A DNA stretch of 64,000 bases from Takakia lepidozioides. Lineage: Eukaryota; Streptophyta; Takakiopsida; Takakiales; Takakiaceae. The position numbers were made by a program, and so were the translations under genes. Where the stretch lies: contig CM060733.1 in the NCBI GenBank assembly GCA_030704615.1, positions 40,610,001 to 40,674,000 on the forward strand, written 5' to 3'. Below the pieces are notes generated by a model. That model saw only the letters and a list, made by a program, of their open reading frames with translations, made no database searches and was not told the origin of the DNA. This document shows, piece by piece, positions 12,340 through 24,704 of this stretch. The stretch's first letter is position 1. Each line of letters begins with the position of its first letter.

Positions 12340-13023
12340 AGAGTAGAGGTAAAACATTAGTTTTATTCTTGAAAACATGCCGAGGAGTGAACCTCCACAA
12401 AATGTCATTGTCAACCTTGTTCTCTGCCCGAGGTTGCATTATTTTCATTGTCTGACTGTTGATTGGCCTAATCCAAATTTGCTCGTGCTTTCTCTGCCTC
12501 CACTGTGGTAATTTTCTTAGAGCTATTACGTGTTGTGTTTTTTCTGGCGGGCATTGTCCAAACGACAGAGTTAATGTGAATCCACTGACGGAGATCATCT
12601 GGATTGAACTCCCAAATTTTGGACCAACGATCTCTGTACCTGTCCAAATCGGAAGGGCTACCTCCTTTCTTGGGTCTCCACCATTCGACGTGAACCTTCT
12701 TAAAATCCCCTGGATCCTCTGTCGCGGACCACATCCGCTATTGCCATCAAACTGGAAACGTCACAGTATCTACTGGTCGAACCAAGACGAAGAATCCGTT
12801 CTCAATGTCCTTGAACGGATTTAGAGACAGGCAACTTTGGAGATCCATCGGGATTTGGCTTCCACATCTTCACCGCACTTTTTTTGGGGAGCCACTCAGA
12901 ATCAATAGCAAACTTCTTAAACTTCATGACAGGCCAATCATCTTCATCTACATAGAATCGAAATACATGCATTTCTGTTTGCCCAACTAAAGCCTCTTTT
13001 CCATCGAGAATGCAACTGTCCAC
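12340..13023 (-). pseudogene. Unrecognised coding remnant (Trp/Lys-rich)
   Basis: Two minus-strand frames look protein-like. 13023-12802 contains HVFRFYVDEDDWPVMKFKKF and a Pro/Lys-rich tail; 12734-12468 contains VHVEWWRPKKGGSPSDLD then DRWSKIWEFNPDDLRQWIHI. They read in the same direction and would join after one frameshift or a short intron near 12780. The density of Trp, Asp and Lys in a frame free of stops suggests a real ancestral protein, but I do not recognise the family. It could be a fragment of a mobile-element protein, since it abuts the LINE fragment. Confidence 0.35.
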
Positions 13024-13029
13024 ATACGC

Positions 13030-14260
13030 CTTGAAATATGCACCTCTTGAATGATTTGAGGAATAAATTACAGATATTGAGAGATCATAAAAAACCTCAT
13101 AAGATCGGAGAGAACGTAGATGCTGCTTTGCTTCAGCTTCTTCGATAAATAACTGAAGAATCCGTCGATGTCCTCATGGGTATGGCCAACCATGAGAAAT
13201 CCCATCTGAATCTCCTCAAACACTCATCTCGCAACTTCTACAGTGTTAGCTCTTCTCACATCTGTTTTCTATGACCTTGGGACAGAATCCAAGAAGGCTT
13301 GGGCCAAGCATTGTGCACTTATCCAACGGAAAGCAGAGATCGCAGGGGCTTCCCATGATAAGTTCCGCACCACCTGGGATAATCGAGGCCTCATCTGCAA
13401 CAGCGCAAATCCAAACACCTGTATCTGGCCAAAACTGCCCCCACCCAGGTGGAGGGGAATTCGCACGATCAGCCAAACAAATCAAAAGTTTTCATTTTAA
13501 GAGATATACGATGAAAAGCTTCTTAACTTGTACACAACTCGTCATCAAATCACAAATCAATCACTAAACATTAAAATCTGGATCCATTTTAAGGAACTCT
13601 TCTTTCCAAGCTATAGGTTGCCACAACCTATATCATCAAGCTCTTTAGTTAGTTCGTCATTTAGGAAAAGCTCAAATCAATTTTTCATCATTCAAATTAG
13701 ATCCATCAAAGATACATATTATTAAGCTTCTTGACTTTTAGTACATGACCCACCAAATCACAAATCAATCTTATTGAATATCACACAACGCATCCATCTT
13801 TTAGGAATTATCACCTTCAAAGTATAGTATGTCCAGGACCTACATCATCAAGCTTTTTGGATTGCCCGTCCATTTCGTAGTCATAGAAGTGGGTGACTAA
13901 CATTGAACATGTGTCCTTCACTCTTATAATTTAAGAAGTTGAATGCGTTGTCAAAGCGACATGTGTTAATTCCAATAGTCATATGTAGGACTGCACCATA
14001 TGGTCCGCACATTGTGATCACGTGTCGCCTTTACATTGAATAATTTGTAGTCGAGTATATATACCCAACTATAGTAATTCATATGACTATAAGCCAAGGT
14101 GACAAATCTCCATGTGTTATGGACATAGCCCGGAAGAATTCACCAAGAATAATTACCAAAAGTTACCAGGCCGGGAATTATTAAGATCGAAAGTTATCAT
14201 AATTTACCATGATTTACTGTAATTTACTGTAATTTACCATGAGTTATCAATTTACCAAAA
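13030..14260. other. AT-rich non-coding region with a diverged tandem duplication
   Basis: No gene is recognised. A short minus-strand frame at 13485-13246 (GQFWPDTGVWICAVADEAS...) looks weakly protein-like and may be a remnant. 13,515-13,650 and 13,728-13,860 are diverged copies of one unit: both run from a CTTCTT-A/G-ACTT start through CAAATCACAAATCAATC to CTACATCATCAAGC (first copy CTATATCATCAAGC). 14,190-14,250 is a run of AATTTACTGT/AATTTACCATG motifs. Confidence 0.45.
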
Positions 14261-14264
14261 GTAA

Positions 14265-14470
14265 CTACCAAATTATTGAGATAAAGATAAAGATAAAGTT
14301 TCTTTACCGTCCAATGAATTTTACTGAGCCTACTGCTCAACACACAGGCCATCGAGGGCCCAATGGACGGTCTGAAGGCACATGTTGAAGGATTGAACCC
14401 AGGATCACCTAGGTTATGCAGAGGCAAGGCCCAAACACCCAAACCACTGGGCTACCTGCTCAAGTGCATT
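14265..14470 (-). mobile_element. tRNA-derived SINE
   Basis: Read on the minus strand, an A-box-like TAGCCCAGTGGTTTGGG (14454-14438) is followed about 40 bp later by a B box GGGTTCAATCC (14400-14390), then a unique body and a 3' tail of three TTTATC-type repeats (about 14300-14278). This is the standard architecture of a polymerase III SINE. There is no acceptor stem or clean anticodon arm, so it is not a functional tRNA gene. Confidence 0.65.
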
Positions 14471-15051
14471 GAGAGTAACTCAGGAAACTTAGAATCATTT
14501 GTACAACCTGACTATTTCTGTATGCTTTCTCTCTTTTCACTCGCATAATCTCAACTCCACTGCAACTCAAGGAAATGTCGTTGACGATCGTAATTCCAAC
14601 CGCCAAGAAAATCAGGCTACTCAGATCACAGACTATAATTTACTGTGCAGAAGAGAAGTAAAAGAATGTTCTCTTACAACCAGGTTTCTCATCACGCCGT
14701 TGAACTTACTCGACCTGAAATGACAAGTCATCTGCAGTTATGCAACCAACGGCATTCTATTCCTCTGCTCTTCGAAATGCCGAGTAGGACCAAAAAGTCT
14801 AATAATTGAGGACCACATTTGAACAAGAATTTTTCCAGTTCAATCTGATTCAGAGTCGAGGCAAAATTCGAGAGTCACTGCAAAAAATCAACGTAATTGC
14901 AGCTGTACAATAATAATAATAGAAGGATGATGGATGGTCGAACGTTATCGATGTGTGTTAGGTGAAGGATTTCAGGTTTTTGGGAGATGACTTCCAGTGC
15001 TCTGAAAGCGCTCATTTGAACGTAGATGGAGCTTGCACCGAAACAATTGCT
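14471..15051. other. No recognisable feature; likely 5' flank of the recA-like gene
   Basis: This stretch holds no supported ORF or repeat. It precedes the candidate first exon of the recA-like gene and would contain its promoter if that exon is right. Confidence 0.35.
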
Positions 15052-18000
15052 ATGGCAGGCGCGTTGAGATTGCGCTCGCTGGCACACTCGTTGCGGCGGA
15101 TTTGTGCAGTTTGTGAAAATTCGACAGCTTTGGCTCTGTCTCACAACCTTCTTCGTCAGTAATGCTCACGCCTTTTTCCCTTGCGATGGTGTGTAGTCTG
15201 AAAATGAAGAGGTTCGCCTTTGTGTTACTTTACTGGTCCGTTTAGCAAAGCCGTCTACAGTAATAGATAAAAATGCAGAAATCTTGTGGGATTGAAGAAG
15301 CTGCAATGGAATCTGAGAGTTGAGCATTCCTTGTTGGTTCCCCTTTCAGAATTTGCGGGTAAATTTCGTGCAAGTGTATTCGGCGGAAAGGTCTGGAAAG
15401 TAGAGGATAGTGAGCGTACAAAGCCAAGGACCACTCTGGGCGCTTATGAATCCTTCAAACTCCCTCGAATTAAGTAGGATGCGCCACCGAAAATCGAGGG
15501 GAAAAAACTCTGGTTAGGATTTTATTAGAATTATTGAAGGGAAAAAAATTAAAACCCTTGAAGCCCGTAGGCTGCCATAAGGCCTATGTCACACAGAACG
15601 TGACGGATAACCCGAAGAACCATAACAAAGCACTGACCAACAAAATGGCCAGCAGAGAATTCCTGCAAGCAAAATTCCTGAGGGACACCAAGAACCGCAT
15701 ACGAGGGCATGGAGTCCCTGCGAATGGACAAGACCTAAGCAAGGTCTAACATGGACAGAGCAAAGGTGAGAACCGATTGCATGATGGGAAGGAGACACAG
15801 GAGACCCGAGAGATAAGAAGAGAACTGTCTATCTATAGATCAGCTTGGTCCTAGTGGAAGCCCTGACGTGCTTCCAGTCCACATCGGATTTGTCGAACTC
15901 AGGTGAAGCGGAAGAGGAGGGATCTGTTTCGTTGCCATTGAGGGGGGATTTCCCGCGGCCACACACAGGAGTCTGACCCTTCACACCTGCAGATATGCCA
16001 TTTCTTCCCCAAGTGGCTTGGAATTTGCTGAGGAGGGCTTCAAAAACTGGACAGGTGCTGGCTATGGACTTTGAGTTCCTGTCGTAGTTGAGGAGCAGCA
16101 CTACCTGATCAGTAGGGAAGGGGTCCCATACGTTATACATAGCCGTTATGAGGGGCCAGATCAACCTGGGGGCTTGACAGTTGAGAAGGCAGTGTTCTAT
16201 CGTCTCAATAGAACCCAGACAACAGCACGAACAAAACAACACTCTGGGAAACCGAGGACCTGGCCTACTTTCAGCACTCTATTTTATCTGCCATAGGAAG
16301 GCACTGAGTTTAGCAGGCCTTTTCTTATCCCAGATGAGTCTCCAAATACCATTCCAGTTCTCCTGATTGAAGGCAACATGGGACCACTTGCCATTCCACT
16401 TCTCGGGCAAGGGAGAGTGGTTGTAGTGGCCTTTAGTAAATTGGAAGGCAAAACAGATTTCCACTATTTGCATTCTGTAAATGGACGTAAGGATAGAAGT
16501 TGTTTTCTGAGGGGGGCTAGGATTGGATGCTTGCCAGGACCCTGCGCAAATATCCAGACCCACTTTTTTCAGCAACCGACAGAGTGTGAGCTCAGAGGCT
16601 AGAAAAGGTGAGGATCTCATTTTCATTTGCTTGGCGGCAGTCTTGTTACTTGAATGGGTTGAGAGGTTGTTGTATCAAACATCACAACATATAAGATTTG
16701 GTCTTCTCATGTGTTGTATCTTCATTTCTCTCTGGCGCCCGTCCAATCAACACATGACTGCCCTGTAACTGAAAAGCACTTGGCTGTGCACAAGTGTTAT
16801 GGCAATGTTGATATGTATTCATAGGATGATGCATTACAACCCAACAATTATACATCAGTCTTCCCGGTTGTAAGTATCTTGTTCCTTTTTGTAAAACAAC
16901 TGTCTCACACTCAATGCTACGAACCACATCGAGCATGAAGGTAAACACATTCTTGTTTGTGTGTCTTAACCTCTCCAAGATAAACCGCCTCCATAGGGGA
17001 CACCTGCCATATGGATGACAATGCTCTGATTTGACGGTTTCATTCAGATCCTTTGTCACGGCTTGCTATGGTATGTTTTGACGATAGTTCCTAGTAGGGT
17101 TTAGGGTTCAAGGTTTAAGGATTGATATCTGTTTGTAATTCCATTCTGATTTTCTTTTGTTAAAGTAGGCAAGCGTCGTCAGAAGCAAACAGAAGCTCCT
17201 GATGACTCCAACAGAGTGGATCCTGAGTCGAAGAAAGAGCAATTGTTGCGAGCTGCTATTGCACAGATCACAAAACAATATGGGAAGGAGACCGTGATGT
17301 GGCTGGGTCGTGACACCCACCACCATGTCGACTTCATTTCTACTGGCTCTCTAAATCTTGATCTTGCTCTTGGTGTTGGTGGGCTCCCCAAGGTACCACT
17401 TCCCTTTCAGAAAGAGGCTGTGTTTGTGTATGTCTCCTTTACACACCCGAGTCTTCTTGCCTTTTGGAGTTTAAGGACTTCTGTTTTTACTTTCTTGTTC
17501 ACATAGCTGGGTATCTGTAGAGACATAACAGACTTAGCTGAGAGCACAAACCTCAGCATAATGGCAGAGACATTCACCATACTAATGTCTGTCGTTGGAT
17601 GACAGGGGCGGGTAGTGGAGATATATGGGCCAGAAGCCTCTGGGAAAACCACACTTGCTCTCCACGTCATTGCGGAGGCTCAGAAGATAGGAAGAGGTAA
17701 GTCACCTTAGGCATTCACCTTTGACCTAAAATAAGTCAGCTTGCAAATCAAAATGACTAAACCAAAATAGCGTACTTGTGAGGGGATGGATTTGATCTTA
17801 GTTTGTCTCTCTGTTTCTAACTCCCTCCAGCAGCAGCATAGTCAAGCTTTGTATCTTTCTGTCATCATCCCCTTTTCTGACGGGAAATGGCTGTTGTGTG
17901 CTTAGGTTATTGTCTATTTGTGGATGCGGAGCATGCTCTAGACCTTCACTTTGCAGAGGGGCTGGGTGTGTGCACCAAGGACCTTCTGTTTGTGCAACCG

Positions 18001-20395
18001 GATGAGGCTGAGCAGGCTTTGGACACTGTCAACACTTTCGTGCGTTCTGGCACCACTGATGTCATTGTTGTTGACAGTGTAGGGGCTCACTTGCTCCTTC
18101 CTTGGCTCTGTTCTCTGCGCTGGCTCTACATGGCTTCTATCCTAGAGAAGAATAGCTATTTCTTTGTCTCTCACAAACACACAGATATGATTCTGGGTTG
18201 AAAGGGTGGAGACTTTCTGGAAGCCGTGATCCTCCTGGGTCCACCTTCAAGGGTAAGGGATTTTTGCAAGTGATGCTTTCATGAAGAGCTTTCTGAAGGA
18301 CAAGGGCAGAATTAACATCATTCACAAAGGTTCCACTACTAAAGTGCCTTTGCAAAGAGGACAGTCCTTTGTTTTTCTCTCCTCTTGGCCCATTATCTTC
18401 ACCTTTTCTTCTTGTCCTAGACGATTTACATTAAAGGCGACTCCAGTATCCTCTGGTTTATCTGTGAGAAAGAGGGTGGGAAAGAATTTACAGGGGTCTG
18501 TTAACAGTAGTTGCTGCCAGAATTGGCCTTCGTCAGGGACTGCTCAAGTGGTTGCTACAGTCTTCCTTTCATGCTTAGCAATATTCCTAGAAGGTTGATT
18601 TGCTGTATCAAATCAGGAAAATTAAGTATCCATGCTTGACAGTTTATGGGAGGAATTACAGGTGGCAGCACTGGTGCCCAAAGCAGAGCTAGAAGGGGAG
18701 ATGGGAGAGCACCATATGGCACTGCAGGCACGTCTCATGAGCAAAGCTCTCCGCAAGTTGACACATTCACTCAATAGCTCCCAAACTATCCTCATTTTCC
18801 TCAACCAGGTTAGCAATTGCTGTAAACTACCTTTTACGGGTGGATATTGGGCTGTCTTTTGTGCTTAAACACAGTCAGCAACTCAGTTTAGCTATCTAAC
18901 AGGACTCTGAAACATCAGGCATGATAAAAGGTTGAATTTCCCATTGCTTAGTATAGATGGGTTGGTAGCGACTGGTAGTAAGGCATAATTGAATGTACTC
19001 ATAAGACTTTGTTTGCCGTACCCTAATGGCTGTAGACCCTGAGTTTGGACGGAAAATAGGGCAGATTAGAATGTACTTATAAGATATTAATTGCCGTAGC
19101 CTTGTGGCCATAGACCCTGGCCCAGTTTGGGCGGAACAAAAGGGACTGGAAACTACCTTTGTGAAGGGCTCACTCCGGTAGTGTGACTTCCATTGGTATA
19201 AACAATTATCTCAGGCTTTCCAGATATCCTCTAGGCCCTTCACACAAGCATCAATCTGCTGTTTGTGAGCAGCCCAAAAGTTAGTCCGGAACAGGGCCAG
19301 GGCTTTAGGCCCAGCCTCAAGATTTTGAAAGTTGGTGAACAGAGGTGCTGAACAGAGGTGCCGGGACAGTGTTCGTCCTGAAGAGGGTCACTCTTTGGTG
19401 AGAATATCCCTGCCAATGTATCACAAAATGGATATTGTGTTCAGGTTGCCCGCATGTTGGACAAGGAAAATAGGGCATTATAGAATGTACTCATAAGACA
19501 TTGTTTGCTGTAGCCTTGTCACCATAGACCCCGCGCCCAGTTTGGGTGGAACAAAAGGAATAAAAATAGGGCACAATCAAAAAATCCAGAGAGGAGGAGA
19601 TGAGGTGTGGACTTTTGGATGATGTGGCATGTGTTGATGCAACAGACGAGCAAAATTGAACACTTTTGGTGGAGTACCAGCTGAAGTGACATCAGGGGGA
19701 AATGCTCTCAAGTTCTATGCATCGGTTCGTTTGCACATCAGGAGAAAGTCTCAGCTGAAACGTGGTGAAGAGGTAGATTTCCCACCACTGGCTTTGCGTG
19801 GCTATTGGCAATTGTGTAGGCAATTATAGGGCTTGCATGTACATGGGATACTGTTGTGTGTGTACGAGTACATGTTATCCGTTCTATGTCATGTTATCTT
19901 AAACAAAGACTTGTATAGCTCATAGACCTTGTGAAAGCTACAGAGTCTTTATTCCAGATGAGAGATACCTGAGTATGTAAGTACACCTTGCTGTGCTGGG
20001 TGCAGGCATATGGGAATGAAGTTATTGTGAAAGTGGTGAAGAACAAAGTGGCTCCTCCATTCAGGACTGCGGAATTCGACATTGTTTTTGGCAAGGGCAT
20101 ATCACGGGAAGGCGAAATCCTGCAGCTAGGTGCAAAGCATGGTTTCTTGGGGATGTCGGGGTCATGGTATGCATACGAGGGCAAGAATTTTGCAAATGGG
20201 AAAGACAATGCTAGGAGGTATCTTAAAGAGCATCCAGACCTAGCTGACACACTGATGACAGCAATCAAAGAAAAGGTCTTGAGTACCTCGAGTGAGAGCA
20301 GTGAGAGCGGAACATTGGACCCTATAAAGGAAGGTTTGGATGATGTGGCTGATGATGCTCAAGAGCAGGACCTTGATCATCTCGAGGGAACAGGG
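15052..20395 (+). CDS. recA: RecA homologue, organelle-type, multi-exon
   Basis: Secure exons: 17169-17392, 17606-17696, 17906-18078, 18662-18808, about 19647-19772 and 20006-20395. They read in order: N-terminal helix ([20 protein letters not shown]), Walker A ([15 protein letters not shown]), [16 protein letters not shown] (Walker B), [12 protein letters not shown], then [12 protein letters not shown] and the C-terminal domain ([16 protein letters not shown]) with an acidic tail. This is the bacterial RecA order, not RAD51, so the product probably acts in mitochondrial or plastid DNA recombination and repair. A candidate first exon, 15052-15155, begins [20 protein letters not shown], an Arg-rich leader like a mitochondrial presequence, with donor GTAATG. 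Its splice phase to 17169 is not resolved, so the 5' end is uncertain. The frame is open at 20395 into a GTAAGA donor; the last exon was not found. Confidence 0.85.
15850..16640 (-). mobile_element. LINE C-terminal fragment (zf-RVT) inside a recA intron
   Basis: On the minus strand 16626-16279 reads ...[20 protein letters not shown] followed, after a frame break, by [20 protein letters not shown] and [13 protein letters not shown]. The W..IW..K.P.K...F.W block plus a C..C...ET-EH...C zinc-knuckle is the reverse-transcriptase zinc-binding (zf-RVT) end of plant-type LINEs. Only the extreme C-terminus survives. It lies between the candidate first exon and the first secure exon of the recA-like gene, in opposite orientation. 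Confidence 0.6.
18975..19565 (+). repeat. Three diverged copies of an approximately 95-bp repeat in a recA intron
   Basis: Copies around 18,985-19,050, 19,050-19,145 and 19,465-19,560 share GAATGTACTCATAAGA, a GTTTGCCGTAGCCTTGT-like segment, CCATAGACCC and CAGTTTGGGCGGAACAAAAGG. The first two are adjacent and the third is displaced by about 320 bp. Function is unknown; they may be pieces of a dispersed element. Confidence 0.7.
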
Positions 20396-23300
20396 TAAGA
20401 CTGAAAACTTAAGACAGATTACCACCCACGAAGTTGTGATCGATATTCTTTACCCATATTGCTGCTATGCCCTCTTGGCGTTCAAGGTTTTTGTCCTCAA
20501 CTGAATCGAGTGGAAGTTGTCAATCCCCCGAAGGAGTTGGAGAAAGGGGAGAACAATAGAATTCTATCAGGCAACCCCTTCTACCAGACACCCTAGTCTT
20601 GTCAGGTTCCTGTGAGCATTGTAGTCATGCAAGCAAATTGCAACTGTGTTTTGGTATATTGGAATCTTGTCCATCCGAGTTTTGTCACGTGAGTATGCAT
20701 GTTTGCATCCAGCTTGGCACTCAATGTTGTCAGGACCATGTTATATGTACAGAACTTCCTGCCTTGCTGCCAAATCAAATAGTTTGGCATTCTCAAATCT
20801 AACTTTGGGCTGAATATGAAAGAGACTATGAGTGCAATCTAATCTGCAGCAAGTAGTCGGAACTGAGGTTTTTGGGTTCTTCAACCCGACCTTGCCCTGT
20901 CATGACTTAAACCAGGGCTCTCTTGCTTCTGAGTAGCCGTAAGGCGAAGTGGCAGCAGTGCTCACTGTGAGGTGGTGGGCTACCTTGAGGTTGAATGCAA
21001 ACAGAAGCTGGAACGATCAGGAGCTGGTATCCTCGAACAAAATCTGTGCAAGAGTGCTATGAGGATGAGGCCGAGAGGACGGCATCGACAGAAGGGAATC
21101 AACTCGTCAAGGGGACAAACACCAACACCCAAATTCAGTGCCTTGCCATCAGGCTTGTCGAAAGTTAATGAGGATACGAGCATCTGTTTGATGGGGTTGG
21201 GGTGTGAAGCTCGCGGTGGTGCAAAAGGATGGGTGCGACACTCTGGAATGTACAAGTAGTTGACGTTAGGAATTTTCTCTCTTCTCTCACGGGACTTATC
21301 CGCAGTGTTTGAAGTATGACTGGGCTTTGGAGAGCATAGTCTGAATGAGGTCTGGGTTTGTTGTAGACTACCATCTCATAAGCTTCGGGATTTTTGTCAA
21401 AATGGCGGTTCTTCGTTCTTTTTTATTTTGCTCCTGTTCACAATTGGTTTAGGAAAACACACTTCTGCTGCAATGTAAATACTATTTTCCATGAGGGAAA
21501 GCTCAAAAGAGGGGGCCATCAACCATAAAGAGAGCTTGCATCTGTGGATCTCAACCTCCCCCTCTCATATACAGGTGTTGCCCGTCCCAAAACCCTTCAA
21601 CCAATTTTGAAGGAGGTTTCTGCATACAGTTTCTACCCAAAGAGGTAAGGACGCCGATCCCAAACCCTCCGAGTACTTTGTGCACCTCCTGTAATTTCCT
21701 AACTTAGAGAAGAGGTGGGGCTGCAAGAAAGAGAACAGTGAACGAAACAAAGGAAGAAGCTGGAATCGTGAAATTGAGTTTACTTGGCCTACCTTTGAGG
21801 CTTTACGCTAGAGAGGTTTGATTACCATGCAAGCTCTGGTAAGAGAGAGAGCGCAAAAGCAGCTAGAGTGAGAGAGCTTATGGGAAATGGAATACAGCCC
21901 TTCAACTTGTCTTGTAAGAGATAAAAAATGAACAGCAGGTCCTTAGAAGGTAAAGACCAAAGTTATCTAAGAAGCTTCTGAAAGTTGAAGAACCACCTAC
22001 CTTGAGTAGGTGATTGAATGTTAGAAGCACAACTTCCTCAAGCAGATGTAGGTCAGTACCAAGAACATTCCAAATGCCCCCCAGGGGCAGAAAGTGTCCA
22101 ACTACTCTTGTGTTGTCTTTGCAACACTTTCAAGCATGATTCAGTGACTTCCTTAGAGTTTATGGTGTGAGCTTAGATCCAATTCGGGGACATAACCCTG
22201 CATCCAGCGAACGCAAAGACTTGCTCGGCCATCCCTAGTAGGTCAAGGCATCTGCCAACAAGGATGGTTATGTAAGTCCTCACTGTCTCATCCAAATCTT
22301 CTCAGGCACAATGACCAACAATGCAATCAATGTTGACACAATGATTAGCTTTGGCAGTAGCTTGTGTCTGCTTCCATGCAGATGTACAGTCTGTGTTTGC
22401 CGAAACTGTAGAAGTGCGCAGTCTGATTAAGTGACACTGACCACTGGATCACGCTCACTGACCAACAAAACTGCTGAGCTTCTCCCAAATGAATACCTCA
22501 GCAGGTGTGAATCCATTCCTGGAACCGTGCAACATATGACATTATAAGGCCCTCATGTGTGGCTGGATACTCCTCCATCTGAACACCACTTGGGCTTCGG
22601 TCATCTATTGATGTATTCATCTGCAGCATGATCACATCATGACAAATATCATCAGTTCAACATCTTGTCTGCCTATCACAAGGTGCTGTATCCAATGGGC
22701 CCTTCTCTGGCCCTCCATGGATGTAATACGTGATTTTTTCTTCCTGTTCATGTTATCAAGTTTTCTTTCTTTCACTGTGGGACCATTCCTTCCACAAAGG
22801 CTAGATCTACGGGTCGATATAATTTTGGCTATGCTCAAGAATATTCTCTAGCTGTAATTTATCTCTGCAATTTTTCCTGACCAACAATCACAGCCACCTG
22901 AGAGCTGTGATGAAAGGCCACACTCCTCCCTGCTTGCCCCAATTTCCTGTATGTGCCCCGAACAACCTCGGGCTTCTAACAGCTGTAGGTTTCTCTTGCC
23001 ATCACTTCAGCTTGCAGCTGAACAAGCGAATGCATGTTGTTGTGGGGGCCATGTCAGCACAGCAGAACAGGGGCACAACTATTCCCCTGGCAAGGCTGTC
23101 CAAGGCCCATGAAATGGATGCGACAGATAGGGAGCTGGCCTTGTGAGTGAATCTGTGAGGAATGTCCAATTTTGAGAAAGATACATGTTGGCTTAGGGAG
23201 CTAGAGAAGTGTACAGGATTTATCACCACCTGGACAAATGGATATTGCAAAAGCTCAAGAGTAGAAAAGGTCTTCAATGGACAAGCAGGACAACATTCTC

Positions 23301-24704
23301 TCTCATCCCTGCCAGTCTCTCATGTCTTATACCAACATTTTCATTAGAATGGTGCCTGAGTCAAGGAACTTACTTGAACAAACATAGGTCGAGGTTTTTT
23401 CTTGGAAAGTACAACTCTTCGAAGTGTGAGTAATGTGGCTGGAACCTTGGTCAGCTAGACACACCCAAATAGAAATGCACCAACATGGAGTTAGACCCGC
23501 GCATTGTAGCAGCCACAAGCTCTTGATCCTGAAATCAAATGAGAACATAAATTACAGTGCAAGGATAAGACCGCCAATCTATGGCACAGTCCTGACCATG
23601 GAGTTAGACCTCTGCATCATTGTAATCACATAAGTTTGGGGATCTTAACTGTCGTCTGGTGATACCCCACCACAAACCATGCATTTAAGTAACATGCTAC
23701 TACACCTGACACGAACATCATCTTCACATTTTTGTAGTGTTGATCTTAAGATCAAAGCTCCCACTTCCCTTCAAATGAGAAGAGCATGCTCACTTCCCTA
23801 GAATTTGTACTAGAGATGCTATTTACTGACTTCAAGGTTGAGATGCATTTCAGATATGTGGAGTTAATATACACATGGTTCCTAAGCTGACAGTGAAATG
23901 CTTTCCATGAGAGTGTACTTATAAGTCAAATAATGGTTATGAGCTTGGATAATGCGTTGTTGATTGAGCAGATGCCATTGAACACTCTGCCCAGAACCGA
24001 CAGCACTATCTTGTGAACAAGCTATGACTAAAGATGACCATTCTGCCTATAAAATGATACTTTAGCTTTGTGACCCACTCTTCCAATCTCATGATTTCTC
24101 TGGCATTCAGTTCCAGAGATTGTTCAGAGTTTCAACTGCAAGCCGTTGCTATTAGCAAACCACCTACGATACATAACACTCCACAACAACCTCAACTCTC
24201 AACGATTCTAAGCAAAAAAAGTTATACAGCTGTCCAACGACGACTACTGTTATTGCCACAGACCAAGGGACAACTACTTTGAGCCCGGGGATCGACACTG
24301 CCCTGAATCAAAATACTTTCTCTCAGCAGATTGGACTTACCTTCCAAAGTGACTCCTGACTCAGACATACAAAACAACCGAAATTCACAAGTACCTCTCT
24401 AGCTATTTGGATAGAAAAACAAAGAAAATGACAAGAGGGACGCAGAAAGGAAGTCTGTTGGTGGTTCCCTACATCCGGTCAAAAACCCAATCACATTCAT
24501 AAACATGATACTGGACTCTTCAATCTCATTGTAACTTCTTCACACTCCAGTTGCTCAACCCCACTTTACCCTGCAATAGAGGATTAGTACCACTACAATG
24601 TTCAAGCATTTGAATGTAGTGACTCGCGGAAAATTTACATGCAAAAAAACATCAAAGAGAGAGGGACTGACAACAAGAAGTATCACTACTTCAGTGTTTT
24701 TTAC
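20396..24704. other. Long stretch without a recognised gene
   Basis: Only short, non-convincing ORFs are present. The missing last exon of the recA-like gene (plus strand) and the missing last exon of the DPP III gene (minus strand) should lie here if both genes are complete. A plus-strand frame at 20972-21150 (MVGYLEVECKQKLERSG...) is a weak candidate for the former. Confidence 0.4.

Noticed and set aside
14390-14454. Functional tRNA gene
   Set aside because: A and B boxes are present but no acceptor stem or anticodon arm can be folded, and a repeat tail follows. It is a SINE.
23002-23277. Missing C-terminal exon of DPP III
   Set aside because: The reading shows no match to the conserved C-terminal FL-RD-V-L block and lacks convincing splice sites.
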